Shown: positions 9,331-19,046, counted from the stretch's first letter. The stretch: 64,000 nucleotides of DNA from Myxococcales bacterium (GCA_016709545.1 JADJMO010000001.1:372001-436000), one strand, 5' to 3'. Numbers and translations are program-made. The notes: generated by a model from the letters alone, not told the origin.

Positions 9331-11475
9331 GTGCCCATGACCCCGAGCCCCCACCCCGCAGAAGCCCTCCGCGAGAACCCGCTCCTCACCGATCTGCCGC
9401 CCGACGACGCGCAGGCCCTCTCGCGCTTCCTCGAGGTGATGGAGGTCGAGGGTGGCGAGTCGATCCTCCGGGAGGGCGAGCCCGGGGTGGACATGTTCTT
9501 CGTCCTCGCGGGCAGCGCGCGGGTGTTCCACGCCGGCCTCGAGGTGCAGACCCTCGAGCCGGGCGACCACTTCGGCGAGCTCGCGCTGCTCGCCGAGCGC
9601 CCGCGGGCCGCGTCGGTGGTGGCCGACGAGCGCCTCACGCTCGCGCGCCTGTCCCGCCGCTCGTTCGAGCGCATGGCCGAGGAACGGCCCGCCCTCGCTC
9701 TCGCCCTCCTGCGTCGCGTGGTGGACCGGCTCGGCCTGCAGCTCGTCCACATGACGGAGAACGTCGGCGTCCTTCTCCGCGAGCGCACCCTCCCGCGGCG
9801 CACGTCGATCGAGATCAAGGTGTTCGGCGTGACCAAGCAGGTGCCCATGGGCACGCTGCTCCACACCGTGCTGCCGGCGAACCACGACGGCGCGCTCGTC
9901 GTCGCCGCGCTCGTCGACCGCAAGCCGACCGCGCTCTCCACCCCGCTCCTCGCCGACGCCGCGATCGAGCCGCTCACGACGCACACCTGGGAGGGCCGCG
10001 AGGTCTACCGGAGGAGCGCAGGCCTCGTCCTGCTCGAGGCGGCGGCGCGCATCGGCGTGCAGCTGCGCACGGGCCCCTCGCTCTCCTCGGCGCAGATCGT
10101 GGAGCTCCCGCACGAGGGCGACCACTTCGCGCTCGCCGAGCTGCTCGAGCTCGAGATCCGCCGCATCGCCGAGGCCGACCTGCCCATCGTCGAGGAGCTG
10201 TGGGCGGTCGAGGAGGCCACCTCGCACTTCGCCGCGCGCGAGTGGGAAGACGCGCAGGCCATGCTGCGCACCTGGCGCGACCCGACCGTGCGGCTCGTCA
10301 CCTGCGGCACGGTCTACGCGCTGTCGCTCGCGCCGCTGCTCCCGCGCACCGGCGCGCTCTCCGACCTGACCGTGCGGCCCTACGCCGGCAACCTGCTCCT
10401 CGAGTTCGGGAGCCCGGTCTCGGAGAACCTCCCCGAAGGCGTGCGCGAGGTGGGCGATCCCACGCTCTCGATGCGCAGCGCCGAGGCGCCGCGGTCCTCC
10501 GAGATGGTCGTCGAGCACAAGGCGTGGCTGCGCACCCTCGGCGTCGACAGCGTCGGCGCGTTCAACCTGCGTTGCATCCGCGGCGACGTCTCCGAGCTGA
10601 TCCGCGCCGCCGAGGGCTTCCACGAGAAGCGCATCGGGCGCGCGGCCGACCTCATCCGCGACCGCGCGCCGCGCATCATCACCATCGCGGGCCCCTCGTC
10701 GTCGGGCAAGACCACGTTCATCAAGCGGCTCACCGTGCAGCTGCAGATCAACGGCATGATCCCGCGCGCGATCTCGCTCGACGACTACTACGTCGACCGC
10801 GACAAGACCCCGCTCGACGCGGATGGAACCCTGGATTTCGAGGCCCTCGAGGCCCTCGATCTGCCGCTCCTGCAGACCCACCTCGCGCGCCTGCTCGCCG
10901 GCGAGTCGGTGCGCACGGCGCACTACGATTTCGTCACCGGCAAGAGCCACCCCGACGGCGGCCCCGAGCTCCGCCTCGCGCCGAACGAGGTGCTCATGCT
11001 CGAGGGCATCCACGGCCTGAACCCGGCGCTCCTCGGCTCGGCCGCCCCGCGCGACCAGGTGTTCCGCACGTTCATCCACCCGGTGGTCGGCCTGCCGATC
11101 GACCGGCTCACCTCGGTGAGCCCCGCCGACATCCGGCTGCTCCGCCGCATCGTCCGCGATCGGCACTCGCGCAACCTCTCGGCGGCCCAGAACATCCTCC
11201 GCTGGCCTGCGGTGCGCGACGGCGAGCGCAAGCACATCTTCCCCTTCCTGCCCCAGGCCGACACGGTGTTCGACAGCTCGCTCGCCTACGAGCCCTCGGT
11301 GCTCAAGGTGTTCGCCGACCGCTACCTGCTCGAGGTGCCGCGGGAGCACCCGAGCTACACCACGGCCTACCGGCTACGCCGCCTCATCGACCACTTCGTG
11401 ACCATCTACCCGGACCACGTCCCGCCGACCTCGCTGCTCCGCGAGTTCATCGGCGGCAGCGGCTTCGAGTACTGA
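9331..11475 (+). CDS. cNMP-binding/TGS/SAD/uridine kinase fusion
   Basis: A 714-residue multidomain kinase. Residues about 15-140 form a cyclic-nucleotide-binding domain (GESILREGEPGVDMFFVLAG, then GDHFGELALLAERPRAAS, the phosphate-binding cassette). Residues about 150-215 look like a TGS domain, and about 215-400 resemble the threonyl-tRNA-synthetase second additional domain. From about residue 440 comes a uridine kinase/phosphoribulokinase-type P-loop domain with Walker A GPSSSGKTT and SLDDYYVDRD. The TGS-SAD-Udk combination is a known nucleoside-kinase architecture; the added sensor domain suggests allosteric control by a cyclic nucleotide. GTG at 9331 and ATG at 9337 are both possible starts. 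It appears monocistronic, with a hairpin 50 bases downstream. Confidence 0.88.
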   Translation: MPMTPSPHPAEALRENPLLTDLPPDDAQALSRFLEVMEVEGGESILREGEPGVDMFFVLAGSARVFHAGLEVQTLEPGDHFGELALLAERPRAASVVADERLTLARLSRRSFERMAEERPALALALLRRVVDRLGLQLVHMTENVGVLLRERTLPRRTSIEIKVFGVTKQVPMGTLLHTVLPANHDGALVVAALVDRKPTALSTPLLADAAIEPLTTHTWEGREVYRRSAGLVLLEAAARIGVQLRTGPSLSSAQIVELPHEGDHFALAELLELEIRRIAEADLPIVEELWAVEEATSHFAAREWEDAQAMLRTWRDPTVRLVTCGTVYALSLAPLLPRTGALSDLTVRPYAGNLLLEFGSPVSENLPEGVREVGDPTLSMRSAEAPRSSEMVVEHKAWLRTLGVDSVGAFNLRCIRGDVSELIRAAEGFHEKRIGRAADLIRDRAPRIITIAGPSSSGKTTFIKRLTVQLQINGMIPRAISLDDYYVDRDKTPLDADGTLDFEALEALDLPLLQTHLARLLAGESVRTAHYDFVTGKSHPDGGPELRLAPNEVLMLEGIHGLNPALLGSAAPRDQVFRTFIHPVVGLPIDRLTSVSPADIRLLRRIVRDRHSRNLSAAQNILRWPAVRDGERKHIFPFLPQADTVFDSSLAYEPSVLKVFADRYLLEVPREHPSYTTAYRLRRLIDHFVTIYPDHVPPTSLLREFIGGSGFEY

Positions 11476-11520
11476 GGGCCGATCGTCCAGGGAAGCTGGC
11501 GCCAGGCGGGTCGCCATTTT

Positions 11521-11571
11521 GTTTCCGCACGAATGTAAAACGCCGGCTTTACATCCGTGCGGGCGGAAAAA
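11521..11571. terminator. Long hairpin in the convergent gap between the fusion kinase and hemC
   Basis: Arms 11525-11539 and 11548-11562 pair over 15 bases with one mismatch around an 8-base loop; T-rich sequence before and A-rich sequence after extend the stem. It sits between two converging genes, the normal place for a shared terminator. It lacks a U-tract on either strand, so a non-canonical terminator or processing hairpin is possible. Confidence 0.5.
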
Positions 11572-11598
11572 GCAGCGCAGGCCTCGCGAGCAGCGCGG

Positions 11599-12522
11599 TC
11601 AGCCGGCGGCGAGCTTCTTGCCGAGGGCGAACCCGAGCGCGTGGGCCTGCTCCACGCTCTCGACCGTGCCGTCGCTCGAGCCCTCGCGCAGGCGCGAGCC
11701 GTCGGCCTCGGCGAGCCACGCGCGCAGCTCGAGGCGGGTGCCCTCGACCACCGCGTGCGCCGCGAGCGGCACCGTGCAGTCGGCCTCGAGCGCCACGAGC
11801 ACGCCGCGCTCGGCCGCGGCTCGGAGCGCGGTGGGCGCGTGGGCCTTCACCGAGAGCGCCTTCCAGGTCTCGTCGTCGCCGTCGCGCGCCTCGATCGCGA
11901 GGATGCCCTGCGCGACGGCCGGGAGCATCTCTTCCATCGAGAGCGCTGCGTGCGGCGGCAGGCTCTCGATCGGCACGCCGAGGCGCGAGAGGCCCGCGGC
12001 CGCGAGGAGGATGCCGTCGTAGCCGCCGCCCTCGAGCGCGCTCATCTCGAGCTTGCGGAGGCGCGTGTCGATGTTGCCCCGCAGCGGCTCGACGGCGAGG
12101 TCGGGGCGCGCGCGCAGGAGCGCGAGCTTGCGCCGCATGCTCGAGGAGCCGACGCGGGCGCCCTTGGGGAGCGCAGCCAGCGAGGGTTCGTGGCCCCGCG
12201 GGACGAGCAGCACGTCGCGCGGATCGGCGCGCTCGGGGACGCACGCGATCGAGAGCCCCGGCGGCAGCCGCGCGGGGAGGTCCTTCATCGAGTGCACGGC
12301 GAAGCGCGCGCGGCCCTCGAGCAGGGCCTCCTCGATCTCCTTCACGAACAGACCCTTGCCGCCGATCTCGGAGAGCGGGCGGTCCTGGATCTTGTCGCCG
12401 GTGGTGACGACCTGGAGCTCCTCGACCGACAGGCCGGGGTTGCCCGCGCACAGGTCGCGGACGAAGGCCCTGGTCTGGGCGAGGGCGAGGGCGGACCGGC
12501 GAGTGGCGACGACGAGCTGCAT
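11599..12522 (-). CDS. hemC: Hydroxymethylbilane synthase (porphobilinogen deaminase)
   Basis: A 307-residue cytoplasmic enzyme that joins four porphobilinogens into hydroxymethylbilane in haem synthesis. The N-terminus QLVVATRRSALALAQT is the classic start, followed by GGKGLFVKEIEEAL, VHSMKDLP, and VGSSSMRRKLALL with the substrate-binding Arg residues. The segment LEADCTVPLAAHAV provides the Cys that carries the dipyrromethane cofactor. ATG at 12522 is preferred; a TTG at 12534 would overlap the hemA stop. It is the last gene of a hemX-hemA-hemC operon, which fits bacterial practice of grouping glutamyl-tRNA reductase with HemC. Confidence 0.95.
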   Translation of the reverse strand: MQLVVATRRSALALAQTRAFVRDLCAGNPGLSVEELQVVTTGDKIQDRPLSEIGGKGLFVKEIEEALLEGRARFAVHSMKDLPARLPPGLSIACVPERADPRDVLLVPRGHEPSLAALPKGARVGSSSMRRKLALLRARPDLAVEPLRGNIDTRLRKLEMSALEGGGYDGILLAAAGLSRLGVPIESLPPHAALSMEEMLPAVAQGILAIEARDGDDETWKALSVKAHAPTALRAAAERGVLVALEADCTVPLAAHAVVEGTRLELRAWLAEADGSRLREGSSDGTVESVEQAHALGFALGKKLAAG

Positions 12523-12530
12523 CGAGAGGC

Positions 12531-13931
12531 TCAATGCCGCGGCGCCGCCGCGTCGTCCACCGGGACCGATTTCGCCTTGGGTTCAGCGCTGTTTCCCTCT
12601 GTCGCTCCCGGACCGTCCCCGTCCGGTCCTCCGCTCCGGGTTCGCGGCCCCTCCGCGGGCAGGTCGTAGACCTGGCGGACCAGGGCGATCACCTGCTCGC
12701 CGTCGGGGCGGTCGAGGCTCTCCTTGAGGAGCTGGGTGGGCGCGTGCAGGAGCTTGTTGGCGGCGGCCTCGAGCATCACGCCGAGCGCCTTGCGGTCGTC
12801 CTCGCCGAGGTGCTTGAGCTTGTGCGACAGCGAGCGGTCGAGCTCGGCGGCGAGGGTGGAGCGCACCTTCTCGCGCAGGGCGACGATGGTGGGCGTGACC
12901 TCGAGCTGCCGCGCCCACTTGGCGAACTCGGCCACCTCGTGGGCCACGATGCGCTCGGCGGCCTCGGCTTCGGCCTTGCGCTCGTGCATGCCCTCGGCGA
13001 CCACCTGCTCGAGGTCGTCGATGTCGTAGCGGAAGCAGTTGTCGAGGTCGTGCACGCGCGGGTCGACGTTGCGCGGCACCGCCACGTCGACGAAGAACAG
13101 CGCGCGCCCCTTGCGCCGCTTGACCGCGGCCGCGGCGATCTCCCGCGTGACCACGAACGACGAGGCGCCGGTGGACACGAGCACGATGTCGGCGTGCTCG
13201 AGGAGCGTGGGCAGCTCGCCGAGCGAGCGCGGCTCGGCGTTCTCGATGGTGCGGGCGAGCGCCTCGGCCTTCTCGAACGAGCGGTTGGCGATGAGGATCT
13301 TGGTGACGCCCGCGGCGACCAGCGCGCGCGCCGCCGACTCGGCGATCTCCCCCGCGCCGAGCAGCAGCACCTCGTGCTTGCTCATGTCGCCGAAGATGCG
13401 CTTGGCGAGGTCGACGGCGACGCTCGCCACGCTGACCTGCCCTGCGCCGAGGGCGGTCTCGGTGCGCACGCGCTTGCCCACGTGGAAGGCGCGGTGCATG
13501 GCGCGCCCGAGCACGCCGCCGACGGCATCGGCCTCGGTCGCGGTCTCGAACGCCTCTTTCACCTGCCCGAGGATCTGCGGCTCGCCCATGACGAGCGAGT
13601 CGAGCGAGGCGGCCACGCGGAAGACGTGGCGCAGGGCGTCCTCCCCGCGGTGCTCGTAGAGGTAGGGGCGCAGGTCTTCTTCCTTGACCCGGATCGCCAG
13701 CATCTTGCGGGCCTGCGCGACGACGCTGTGGTCGTCGGCGCCCGACAGGTAGAGCTCGACGCGGTTGCAGGTGGAGACGAGCACGGCCTCGCGGACGGTG
13801 CCGTCCTCGCGCAGCCGGCCGAGCAGGGGCGCGCGCTCGTCGCCCGCGATGGCGACGCGCTCCCGGACGGCGACGGGCGCCGACCGGTACGAGACCCCGA
13901 CCACACAGAGCTCTACGCCGCTCTTCTTCAT
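12531..13931 (-). CDS. hemA: Glutamyl-tRNA reductase
   Basis: A 466-residue NADPH-dependent enzyme that reduces glutamyl-tRNA(Glu) to glutamate-1-semialdehyde, the first step of C5 haem synthesis. Motifs: VVGVSYRSAPVAVRER at the N-terminus, catalytic Cys in STCNRVELY, MGEPQILGQVKEAF, the NADPH-binding LLLGAGEIAE, and FFVDVAVPRNVDP. The C-terminal dimerisation helix ends in a Gly/Pro/Asp-rich tail of about 35 residues that is not part of the usual enzyme. The ATG overlaps the hemX stop (ATGA), indicating coupled translation. The length slightly exceeds the family norm (about 420) because of that tail. Confidence 0.96.
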   Translation of the reverse strand: MKKSGVELCVVGVSYRSAPVAVRERVAIAGDERAPLLGRLREDGTVREAVLVSTCNRVELYLSGADDHSVVAQARKMLAIRVKEEDLRPYLYEHRGEDALRHVFRVAASLDSLVMGEPQILGQVKEAFETATEADAVGGVLGRAMHRAFHVGKRVRTETALGAGQVSVASVAVDLAKRIFGDMSKHEVLLLGAGEIAESAARALVAAGVTKILIANRSFEKAEALARTIENAEPRSLGELPTLLEHADIVLVSTGASSFVVTREIAAAAVKRRKGRALFFVDVAVPRNVDPRVHDLDNCFRYDIDDLEQVVAEGMHERKAEAEAAERIVAHEVAEFAKWARQLEVTPTIVALREKVRSTLAAELDRSLSHKLKHLGEDDRKALGVMLEAAANKLLHAPTQLLKESLDRPDGEQVIALVRQVYDLPAEGPRTRSGGPDGDGPGATEGNSAEPKAKSVPVDDAAAPRH

Positions 13932-14776
13932 CCGCGTCCCGCGCGATCGCGCACCAGGTAGACGACGAACACCAGCACCGCGCACCCGAAGCCCACGAGG
14001 GTGCCCCAGGCCGCGCGCCGACCGCGCCAGCCGCCGGCGCTGCGCATGAACAGGACGACCGCGAAGCAGACCCACGCCGCGTAGGCCAGGATCTGCCGCA
14101 GGAGCTGGGCTCGACCGATCGCGTCGCCGAACTTGCCGATGAACAGGAGCCCCGTGAGGATGCCGAGCGTGAGCAGGGGGAAGCCCGCGAGCAGGAACCG
14201 GTGCGACGCACGCTCGAGCACCTCGAGCGGCGGCAGGCCGCGGGTGCGGCCGAGGGTGCGCTTCTGCTTGAGCTGCTTCTCTTGAACGAGGTAGGTGGCC
14301 GCGAGCGCCGAGGAGACGGCGAACAGCGCGCTCGCCACGAGGATGGCGGTGACGTGGAACGGCAGCACCGCGCTCTTGATCAGCGGCGCCGCCGGGCCCC
14401 CGCCGAGGAACCGCGCCGAGAGGATCGCGCCGAGCGAGATGGGGGCCACGAACGCACCGACCGCGTCGAGCCGCTTGGCCCGGCTCACGAACAGGAACAC
14501 CGTGGCCGCGACCAGACCCATGAGCGAGGCGGCCTGCTGGATGCCCTCGACGGGGCACGCGCGCGCGATCGCCGCCGTGAGCATGAAGTACCCGAAGTGG
14601 GCGAGCGCCCCGACCCCGAACAGGAGCTCGGCGCGGTGCCCCAGCTGGTCGCCGGCCTGGACCTGGGTGGCCTCTTGACCGCGCCGGGCGATGCGGGCGA
14701 AGAACAGCCCGCCCGCCCCGGCATAGGCGAGGGACGTCCCGATCAGCAGGAGGTCGGCGGCCGTGGAGAGCTGCAC
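13928..14776 (-). CDS. HemX/CcsA-like cytochrome c assembly membrane protein
   Basis: A 282-residue integral membrane protein with about eight hydrophobic segments, beginning with LLLIGTSLAYAGAGGLFF. It belongs to the cytochrome c assembly (CcmC/CcsA/HemX) family, which takes part in haem handling or regulates HemA levels. Support is the family-like pattern AVLPFHVTAILVASALFAVSSALA followed by a cytoplasmic Lys/Gln-rich loop (YLVQEKQLKQKRTL), together with its place upstream of and overlapping hemA. No WWD haem motif could be identified, so it is HemX-like rather than a clear CcsA. GTG at 14776 puts the first helix at the N-terminus; ATG at 14806 is the alternative. Confidence 0.85.
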   Translation of the reverse strand: MQLSTAADLLLIGTSLAYAGAGGLFFARIARRGQEATQVQAGDQLGHRAELLFGVGALAHFGYFMLTAAIARACPVEGIQQAASLMGLVAATVFLFVSRAKRLDAVGAFVAPISLGAILSARFLGGGPAAPLIKSAVLPFHVTAILVASALFAVSSALAATYLVQEKQLKQKRTLGRTRGLPPLEVLERASHRFLLAGFPLLTLGILTGLLFIGKFGDAIGRAQLLRQILAYAAWVCFAVVLFMRSAGGWRGRRAAWGTLVGFGCAVLVFVVYLVRDRAGRG

Positions 14777-14849
14777 GCCCGGAGCATAGCGCGTGCGACG
14801 CACCATGGCGTGACGGCGCGCACACGACCCGACTATGTTCCCGGGCCCC

Positions 14850-15925
14850 ATGCCCCGCTTCCGGATCCGCGGCGTGATGCCGAGCGACCACGCGGACCTC
14901 GTCCGTGTCGCCCGTCACCTCAACTCGGTGAACCTGCCCGACAACGACGAGGCGGTCCTCGGGATCATCGACCACTCGACCCAGTCGTTCCTGGGCAAGG
15001 TCCCCCGAAGCGCGCCGAATACGTGTTCGCCCTCGAGGAGCTGGCCATCGGGAGGGTGGTCGGCACCTCCATGGTCATCGGCCAGCTCGGCCGCCGCGAC
15101 GCGCCGTACATCTACTTCGACGTCCGCAGCGAGGAGAAATACTCGAGCACGCTCGACAAGCACTTCCACCACACGGTGCTGCGCATCGGGTACTCGTACG
15201 ACGGCCCGACGGAGATCGGCGGCATCGTCCTCTTGCCGGAATATCGCCTCGTGCCCGAGAGGCTCGGCCAGTTCCTGTCGTACGTCCGGTTCCTGTTCAT
15301 CGCGATGCACCGCGACAAGTTCCGCGAAGAGGTGCTCGCCGAGCTGCTCCCCCCCCTCGAGTCCGACGGGACGAGCCACCTCTGGGAGGCCCTCGGCCGG
15401 CACTTCACGGGCCTCTCGTACATGGAGGCCGACAAGCTCTCGAAGAAGAACAAGGAGTTCATCAAGGGCCTGTTCCCCGAGGGCGACGTCTACGCCTCGG
15501 TGTTCAAGCCGGAGGCCCAGCGGGTGATCGGCGAGGTCGGCCCGCAGACCAAGGGCGTCGAGAAGCTCCTCACGCGGATCGGGTTCCGGTACTGCGAGCG
15601 CGTCGACCCGTTCGACGGCGGCCCGCACTTCCTCGCGAAGACGGACGAGATCACGCTCGTGCAGGACTCGATGCACGCGCGCCTCGTCGCGGTGCTCGAC
15701 GAGGAGCCCACGGGCCACCGCGCGGTGCTCGCGACCCAGACCAAGGAGCCCCCGTTCTGGCGCAGCATCCTCGTGCCGTTCGAGGCCCGCGGCGAGGCCG
15801 GCGGCGAGCACCAGGTGGCGCTGACGAGGAGCGCGGCCGCGGCGCTGGAGGCGAAGGTCGGGGACCAGGTGATGATCCTGCCGATCCACCCGCACAAGCC
15901 GACCAAGCGAAGGTCGCTGGTTTGA
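14850..15925 (+). pseudogene. astA: Arginine N-succinyltransferase, interrupted by one frameshift
   Basis: The reading frame encodes an AstA-type enzyme (succinyl-CoA plus arginine to N2-succinylarginine, first step of the AST catabolic pathway). It is split after residue about 51. The first frame gives MPRFRIRGVMPSDHADLVRV and continues to FLGKV. The second frame, from about 15002, gives EYVFALEE, GRVVGTSMVIGQLG, IGGIVLLPEYR and the C-terminal half. The junction is a run of five C at 15002-15006; one additional C would restore a 358-residue protein. The rest of the sequence is intact and conserved-looking, so a sequencing or assembly indel is more likely than old decay. The other ast genes are not in the window. 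Confidence 0.8.
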
Positions 15926-15979
15926 AGGTGGCCGGTTCGAACCCGTTGAAGTGCGGCCCCGCAGCTCGGCGACAGTCCC

Positions 15980-17530
15980 TCAATCGTCCTCTTCACCCAG
16001 CAGGCGCGCGTCGACATCTTCGATGAGCCGCTCGTAGGCCGCCCGTCCCATGAGTCCGCGCTCGTGGGCCTCGTTGACCGCCGCGCGTTCGAGGAGAATC
16101 AGCTGCCGCGTGGCAGCACGCACCTCCTCATCTTCGATCACCTTCTGTGCGAGGTGGAGCCCCGCCAGCGCCGACCGAGCTTCCACGCGGCGCTGCTCGT
16201 AGTGTTCACGGACCTCCGAGGCACTGGTCTCCGTGAGTTGGCCATCTCGGACCATCTCTTCGAGCCGTCCCAGCACGGTCGTCGTGGCCCGCAGGACTGC
16301 GCGATGCTCCTCGAAGGCGAGCTGTTCGGCCGCAGTGTGGCCGGCGATGCCAAGTCGCCGCAGGAGCGGCGCCATCGTGAGCCCTTGGACGACGATGGAG
16401 AGCAGCACGACACCGAACGTAAGGTTGATGAGGAACTCGCGGGACTCGATCGAGGAGGGGAGCGACAGCGCGAGTACCATCGAGAGCCCCCCACGCAATC
16501 CTCCCCAGGCCATCACTGCCCGCCAGGACCAGGGTGTCTTCTCGCTGGTGCGGCCGAGCGCGATCGTCACCCCGTAGACCACGACCACACGAGCCAACGT
16601 CACGGCGGCGAAGGCGACAAGAATCGGTCGCCAGGCGTGGGCGAGCGCACCGATGCGCACTTGGAAGCCGATGAAGAGGAAGACGGCCGAGTTCAGCGCG
16701 AACGCCACGTACTCCCAGAACGATTCGACGGCGAGCTTGGTGCTGGGGCTCATTCCGTGCTTCGCGCCGTAGTTGCCGCAGACCATCCCCGCGACGACCA
16801 CGGCAATGACGCCCGAGAAGTGCAGATGCTCGGCGATCGCGAAGGAGCCGTAGGCAGCGATGGTGGTGAGGGTGATCTCGATCATCGGCTCGTCGACCCG
16901 CATCGTCACTTGCGACGCAGCCAGCCCGACTCCTCCGCCGATGAGGGCGCCGACGCCGACCACCTTGACGAACTCCAGCGCGATCGCTCCTGGGGACTGA
17001 GCGTGTCCTCCCAGAACGCCGAGGACGAGCGTGAAGACCACCACGGCGGTCCCGTCGTTCAGCAGACTCTCCCCCTCGACGAGCATGGCCAGCCGGCGTG
17101 GAGCTCCGAGCGACTTGAACGTCGCGATGACGGCGATGGGATCCGTGGCGGCGATGAGCGCCCCGAAGAGGAGCGCTTCGGGCCAATGGAATCGAGTGCC
17201 AGGGGTGAGTCGGAGCCCGAGCACGAGCAGCCCGGCAGTCGCTCCCACCGCGACCAGGAGGCCGGGTATCGCGAGCGCGTTGATCGTCCACCGGTTGCGC
17301 CAGAATCGCCCGAAGTCGATGTGAAACGCGGCCTCGAAGAGCAGTCCGGGGAGAAACACCGCGTACAGCAGCTCCTTCGTGAGGCGCGGGACCGCGAAGA
17401 GGTGGCCTGACTCGAGCACGAGGCCGGCCAGCACGAGCGCCACCGTGTAGGGCAGCTTGAGCCATCGCGCGACCAGTGCGACCGCGGTGGCGACAGAGAA
17501 GAGCAGGAGGAACAGCAGTTCGAAGTGCAT
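15980..17530 (-). CDS. CPA1-family Na+/H+ (or K+/H+) antiporter
   Basis: A 516-residue inner-membrane antiporter exporting Na+ (or K+) in exchange for protons. It starts with MHFELLFLLLFSVATAVALV and has about 12 hydrophobic segments. The family-defining LIAATDPIAVIATFK (transport Asp in helix V) and VEGESLLNDGTAVVVF are present, as is MAWGGLRGGLSMVLALSL near the end of the membrane part. The last 110 residues are a charged helical cytoplasmic tail (from HRAVLRATTTVLGRLEEM) that may regulate activity. It lies 37 bases after nhaA on the same strand, so the two probably form one transcript. The shared operator site lies upstream of nhaA. Confidence 0.92.
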   Translation of the reverse strand: MHFELLFLLLFSVATAVALVARWLKLPYTVALVLAGLVLESGHLFAVPRLTKELLYAVFLPGLLFEAAFHIDFGRFWRNRWTINALAIPGLLVAVGATAGLLVLGLRLTPGTRFHWPEALLFGALIAATDPIAVIATFKSLGAPRRLAMLVEGESLLNDGTAVVVFTLVLGVLGGHAQSPGAIALEFVKVVGVGALIGGGVGLAASQVTMRVDEPMIEITLTTIAAYGSFAIAEHLHFSGVIAVVVAGMVCGNYGAKHGMSPSTKLAVESFWEYVAFALNSAVFLFIGFQVRIGALAHAWRPILVAFAAVTLARVVVVYGVTIALGRTSEKTPWSWRAVMAWGGLRGGLSMVLALSLPSSIESREFLINLTFGVVLLSIVVQGLTMAPLLRRLGIAGHTAAEQLAFEEHRAVLRATTTVLGRLEEMVRDGQLTETSASEVREHYEQRRVEARSALAGLHLAQKVIEDEEVRAATRQLILLERAAVNEAHERGLMGRAAYERLIEDVDARLLGEEDD

Positions 17531-17567
17531 GAGGGTTCTTGGGGGCAGTGCAATCGGGGCCGCGCGG

Positions 17568-19046
17568 CTACATTTCCGTGGAAGACTCAGCCTCGTCGGC
17601 GGTTCGGGCAGCGCCGGCACTCCCCCCAGCCGGCAGGAGCACGCGCCCGGCCGTCAGACCGAGCACCGCGGCCAGGCCGCTTGCTACGAGTATGCCGAGC
17701 TTCGCGGAGGCCACCAGGGAAGGCTCGGTGAACGCGAGCTGGGCAATGAAGATCGCCATGGTGAAGCCGACGCCAGCGACGAGGCCGAGCACGAGAAGGT
17801 GCCGAACGGTGAGGCCCGTTGGGAGGACGGCGATACGCAAGCGCGTGGCGAGCCAGCAGGCGAGGAGGATGCCGACAGGCTTGCCGACGACCAGGCCGAT
17901 CCCGACCGCGAACACCACCCCCGTCGAGGCACTCGCCACAGCATGCCTCGAGAGCGCCACGCCCGCGTTGGCCAGGGCGAAGATGGGCATGATACCGAAG
18001 GCGACCCAGGGGTGCAGCGTTTCGATGAGACCTTCTGCGGGCGACATGGCCTCCCGGCGCACTTGGTCGACGTGACGGAGTGCCTCGGCGAGCTCCTGGG
18101 TGGACAGCAGGCGCGGATGCGCCGTGGCGAGCTGGTCGACCTCGTGCTGAACCGCCGTGAGGAACCCGTCCGCTCCGAGCCAGGCGCGCACCGGTGTGAC
18201 CAGTCCGATGATGACACCGGCAATCGTGGGATGGATCCCCGCCATCGAGACGCCCGCCCAGAGCACGACGCCTGGGGCGACGTACGCGAGTCTCGCGCGC
18301 ACCCCGAAGCGCTGCATGACGAGAATCCCTCCGAAGCCTAGCGCCGCGACGACCAGCCCAGATGCGACGATGCCGGCTGAGTAGAAGAGGGCGATGACGA
18401 CGATGGCTCCGAGGTCGTCGATGACCGCCAACGCCAGCAGGAGGACGCGTAGCGCAGGCGGTACCCGCTTTCCGAGGAGAGCGAGCACCCCGACCGCGAA
18501 GGCGATGTCGGTGGCCATGGGGATGCCCCAGCCCGATCGCGTCGGAGGAGCCCCGGCGAGGAGGAGGTAGAGCGCAGCAGGCGCCAGCATGCCCCCGAGT
18601 GCGGCCGCGACGGGGAGGACCGCGCGCCGTATCTCCGAGAGTTCTCCATGGTGGAGCTCGCGCCGGATCTCCATTCCGACCACGAAGAAGAAGATCACCA
18701 TCAAGCCGTCGTTGACCAGCCACTCGAGAGACCGCTCGAAGGTCATGCTGCCCAGTCGGACCCCGACTGGTGTGTGCCACAGGTGCACGTAGCTCGCGGA
18801 CCACGGGGAGTTCGCCCACACGAGGGCGGCGAGGGCCGCGAGCAGCAACAGGATGCTGCTCGCGGCCTGGATCTGGAGGAAGCGGTCGAGCGGACGAACG
18901 GCCAGGCGCGCGAGGCGCAGCAAGGGCTCCCACGCCTCGGGCGGAGACTGCGGCAGAGGTTTTCCGGGTCTGTTCACGACGTGAAGTTGGTAGTTCGAAA
19001 CCCCGGGCGTGTCTCCGCTGCAGAGACGTCCCGGAATCCTGGCCAT
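17568..19046 (-). CDS. nhaA: NhaA-type Na+/H+ antiporter
   Basis: An electrogenic Na+/H+ antiporter of the NhaA family, 492 residues from ATG 19046 (469 if GTG 18977 is used). The pair of transport Asp residues lies in LALAVIDDLGAIVVIALFYS. Other conserved segments are NDGLMVIFFFVVGMEIRREL, GWGIPMATDIAFAVGVLALLG, MPIFALANAGV and GVGFTMAIFIAQLAF. It has the usual number of membrane segments plus a soluble loop of about 50 residues (HEVDQLATAHPRLLSTQELA) also seen in longer NhaA proteins. Upstream at 19088-19099 is TTGGACATCCAA, the same operator type as before otsA. NhaA is normally most active at alkaline pH, which suits a salt/pH stress role beside the CPA1 antiporter. Confidence 0.95.
   Translation of the reverse strand: MARIPGRLCSGDTPGVSNYQLHVVNRPGKPLPQSPPEAWEPLLRLARLAVRPLDRFLQIQAASSILLLLAALAALVWANSPWSASYVHLWHTPVGVRLGSMTFERSLEWLVNDGLMVIFFFVVGMEIRRELHHGELSEIRRAVLPVAAALGGMLAPAALYLLLAGAPPTRSGWGIPMATDIAFAVGVLALLGKRVPPALRVLLLALAVIDDLGAIVVIALFYSAGIVASGLVVAALGFGGILVMQRFGVRARLAYVAPGVVLWAGVSMAGIHPTIAGVIIGLVTPVRAWLGADGFLTAVQHEVDQLATAHPRLLSTQELAEALRHVDQVRREAMSPAEGLIETLHPWVAFGIMPIFALANAGVALSRHAVASASTGVVFAVGIGLVVGKPVGILLACWLATRLRIAVLPTGLTVRHLLVLGLVAGVGFTMAIFIAQLAFTEPSLVASAKLGILVASGLAAVLGLTAGRVLLPAGGSAGAARTADEAESSTEM

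Noticed and set aside
15934..15943. GGTTCGAACC, like a tRNA T-loop, at the left edge of the stress block
   Set aside because: No acceptor, D or anticodon arms can be built around it, and no second copy occurs at the right edge, so it is not supported as a tRNA attachment site.
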